From NCBI GenBank assembly GCA_008973525.1, contig WACJ01000118.1:372001-436000 (forward strand): 64,000 nt of DNA, given 5' to 3'. Positions within the stretch are counted from its first letter, which is position 1, and each line of letters begins with the position of its first letter. Below are positions 61,543-64,000 of this stretch, in pieces. The notes under the pieces are model-generated. The model worked only from the letters and a program-made list of their open reading frames with translations. It had not been told where the DNA came from and searched no databases. The stretch is from Stenopsyche tienmushanensis (taxonomy: Eukaryota > Arthropoda > Insecta > Trichoptera > Stenopsychidae). A program made the translations under genes and the position numbers.

Positions 61543-63639
61543 TTTCTATGGGTATAAGTTGATAAAATAAAAATGTAATAAGCTAAAAGGAGACTGCATT
61601 GATAAGTAAGTCCTTTTTGTACTTAAGTAGATAAATTATAGAACGCTATCGTATATTTTGAATTTAGAGTATTTTCTTTGGTGTTTTTCGAATGACCCTC
61701 ATATGCGAATTTATTTTGGTACGACTTGGAGATCTTTGCAGATTGTGATCATTTATTTGCCATATCTTCATTGCCTGGACAACATTTCATGCATGAATAT
61801 CCCATTAGATACAATTGGTCCTTGACACTAATTCGTTTGGCTGGCGTCCATATCGTTTTGTCTATTTGTGGGACGCTTACCAGAAGTATAATTGAATGGT
61901 CTTAAAAGGCAAAAATTATCGATATCACAAAGCGAAATTTATCGTCGAGTCTTTGAACGGGAAAAACATGCAAAATTAATTGAACGACCGTGGGCGCTAT
62001 TGAATATCAAAACATGAAAGGCTTTCATCGCGTCTCAATTAGCCGGAAAAGTATCTTGTATCATCTTCGTATTTTTTAAACGTATTAATTATACTCTGCT
62101 TCTGTCTTTCTCGTTCGCCTATTGAAGGGCAACCAAAAAATATTCCCGATGAGCGGAATTGTGTGCGCACCCGTGAACCCGAAAAAGGCTCATCCAAATA
62201 ATGGATTGAACTCATTAAGTATACAAAAAAACATTCGGGCACATAATGAGAGTTTTCCTTCCCGGCCAAACGAACCGGCAGATTTTCCGAAACGGGTACC
62301 CTTATTTCTTTTCGGGACCCGATTGAAAAATTTTCAATACACAAAGATGTAGCCGAAGCCGTCCCGTTTTGTTTTCATCGCGGGATGCGATCGGAATAAA
62401 TAATGGATGGATAAATTTTCCTCCGGCTGATGTATGCTTGACATGATCGCACAAAATTCCATAATGATCTTCATTATGTATGAAAAGTATGAGAGACGAA
62501 CATCCTCTCGAAATGCCGAATTAAATTTGAATTCCGACATCAAAAATATCGAGCCTTATTTGCTCTATAATTCCATGTAAATAAACGAAACTTCGCCCGG
62601 GGCCTTAAAAAATATATGTACATAATTTCGAAATTTTAAAAACATTTCGTAAAAGCGTGACGTGAATAGGTTTGAAAATCTGACTTGATCAATATGAATG
62701 CCAAATGTACAAAAACATTATTAATAAATGCGTGCGATTAATTATTCAAATTGCATAGACAGTGGCGCCAGTTTGCACGTACTATCAAATTGCATCATAA
62801 TAAATTCATATTAAACCCATTTAAATACATTATATAAACCATAATTATGGCTCACAATTAAATATGAATATGTACAAATATTACCCGTTGAATTATATTA
62901 GTATTTATTTTTAAAACTCAATCAAACATGATACAAACAATATAAATTGAGTTGATACAACATGTGTATCATAGTCGAGCGAATCATTTCTATTCGACGG
63001 TATTACATACGTATCATACTTACGCCAACAATGTTATTGATTATTTGGAATTGTTTAATTGGGAATAAATTTAAAGCAATTAACTCGTCGATACAAATGC
63101 GTCTATATATCCAATTCTTGTATTTTCTAGTATATTCAAGCATAATTTATTTATTCCATATTTTACAATACACACTTAACATGAATAATATTGTCGATTT
63201 ACTATATTTAATTATTGATGATTAGTTAGTAAACATATTATTTTCCAATTCTGTTTCCATATAAGGGGTTATGTATTTACAATCTCTTTATATAATTTTT
63301 TTTACAAAAAATGTCTAGAATTTTAGAACATAGACAACAAATACATTATAAATAATTGGGTATAATAATTGGTATTGGAAGTATAAAATTGTATCATTTA
63401 TTATACGACTTGATGCTTATTGGTTGGAAGTTTGGGTCTCAGCTTGTAGTACATAATACTAGGAAACAAATTGAAATCTGGGAGACTTAATCTAGTTATA
63501 TAGCAGATATATAGTAGGAGATGACCTAAACAAAATACATAATAATGATTTAAGATTGCAAGCTGGAATTTGGGTTGATAAAAATATTATTTGAACAGGA
63601 TGTTAATTCAGATAATATTTTTTGATAGTTTTAGGTGCT
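61543..63639. other. Non-coding, nothing recognised
   Basis: AT-rich unique sequence. The overlapping frames at 62039-62352 on opposite strands are not supported as genes. Confidence 0.45.
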
Positions 63640-63690
63640 CATTAATCCCGGGATTAGTAAACGTAATCCCGAAAAAATCGGGATTGAAAT
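63640..63690. repeat. AATCCCGGGATT-type inverted motifs
   Basis: AATCCCGGGATT (a perfect palindrome) is followed by AATCCCGA, AAAA and TCGGGATT, a perfect 8-bp stem with a 4-base loop. Repeated CCCGGGATT and CGGGATT motifs are seen in the ends of some hAT elements. No transposase or target duplication supports that here. Confidence 0.45.
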
Positions 63691-63890
63691 TTTTATTTAA
63701 CAAAAATCGTACACCCCATCAGCACGTTGAAGGCTAATAAATCTAGACATTATCGCCGAAATCTTGACGCTTGGAAACAATGGCGTAACTACTAATTGGC
63801 AAACATAGCCGACGCCTAGGGGCAGTAACTGGCTAATCTATGTATACATATATAAAGTACATATATGTTTTTCAAATTGTTATATTAATA

Positions 63891-63934
63891 TTTCCCTACC
63901 GGTGATGTATTTACTACACCTCGACTCTAATAAT
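63891..63934 (+). repeat. About 42-bp dispersed repeat Z, copy 2
   Basis: TTTCCCTACCGGTGATGTAT followed by TTACTACACCTCGACTCTAA and TAAT is the partner of 6495-6536. The two copies are about 57 kb apart. Confidence 0.55.
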
Positions 63935-64000
63935 GGGAATATCGATATGAAATATAATAGATACGGGGCTCAGATTTTTTTTATTCCTCCGTAATATAAC

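Noticed and set aside
1..64000. CRISPR arrays, rRNA, intact tRNA genes, bacterial operons or endogenous viral genes.
   Set aside because: No regularly spaced repeats, rRNA-like blocks or viral domains were seen on either strand.

Overview
The window is animal nuclear DNA, most likely from an insect. It is AT-rich, has no operons or dense gene order, contains at least one compact GC-rich exon bounded by GT-AG splice sites, and carries decayed mariner, pogo/Tigger, Mutator-like and TTAA-flanked (piggyBac-type) DNA transposons. CpG is not visibly depleted. The species cannot be named from this sequence. Almost everything is non-coding, and no prokaryotic, viral or CRISPR-type system is present.

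Coding content is small. The best exon is on the minus strand at 59386-59595. It encodes an acidic Gly/Glu/Ser/Thr-rich segment that tentatively resembles the cytoplasmic N-terminal region of teneurins. Its donor faces left and no matching downstream exon was recognised in the remaining 59 kb, so most of the window may be one very long intron (or intron plus intergenic DNA) of this gene. About 1.2 kb away, on the plus strand, 60818-61193 is open for 125 codons with coding-like base use and a strong GTAAGT donor. I do not recognise this protein.

Transposon layout from left to right: mariner-type terminus relic (5102-5122); TTAA MITE copy A (7066-7487); pogo/Tigger copy 1, plus strand (10280-11581); copy 2 of the same element, minus strand (15981-17097), forming a large inverted pair; TTAA MITE partial copy B touching a mariner terminus (23998-24203); another mariner terminus (27019-27040); tRNA-like SINE head (28415-28490); tandem 120-140 bp repeats (29839-30240); TTAA MITE copy D (38225-38638); Mutator-like transposase remnant (42160-42519); a second TTAA MITE family (42604-42801, inverted partner at 61365-61542); TTAA MITE copy C (42965-43374); mariner pseudogene 1 (53983-54673); and mariner pseudogene 2 (58448-58895). 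Several shorter dispersed repeats and two strong hairpins (36461-36511 and 56967-56995) lie between them.

The rest is unique AT-rich sequence with scattered GC-richer blocks (roughly 9480-9960, 12720-12960, 35680-36170, 45700-46130, 47800-48150, 49440-49720). These are the places to look for conserved regulatory elements, but nothing in the sequence alone proves that role. I did not find a clear new multi-gene system. The most notable items are the unrecognised spliced-looking ORF, the 410-420 bp TTAA MITE family with four copies in this window, and the inverted pogo pair that shares the same internal damage.
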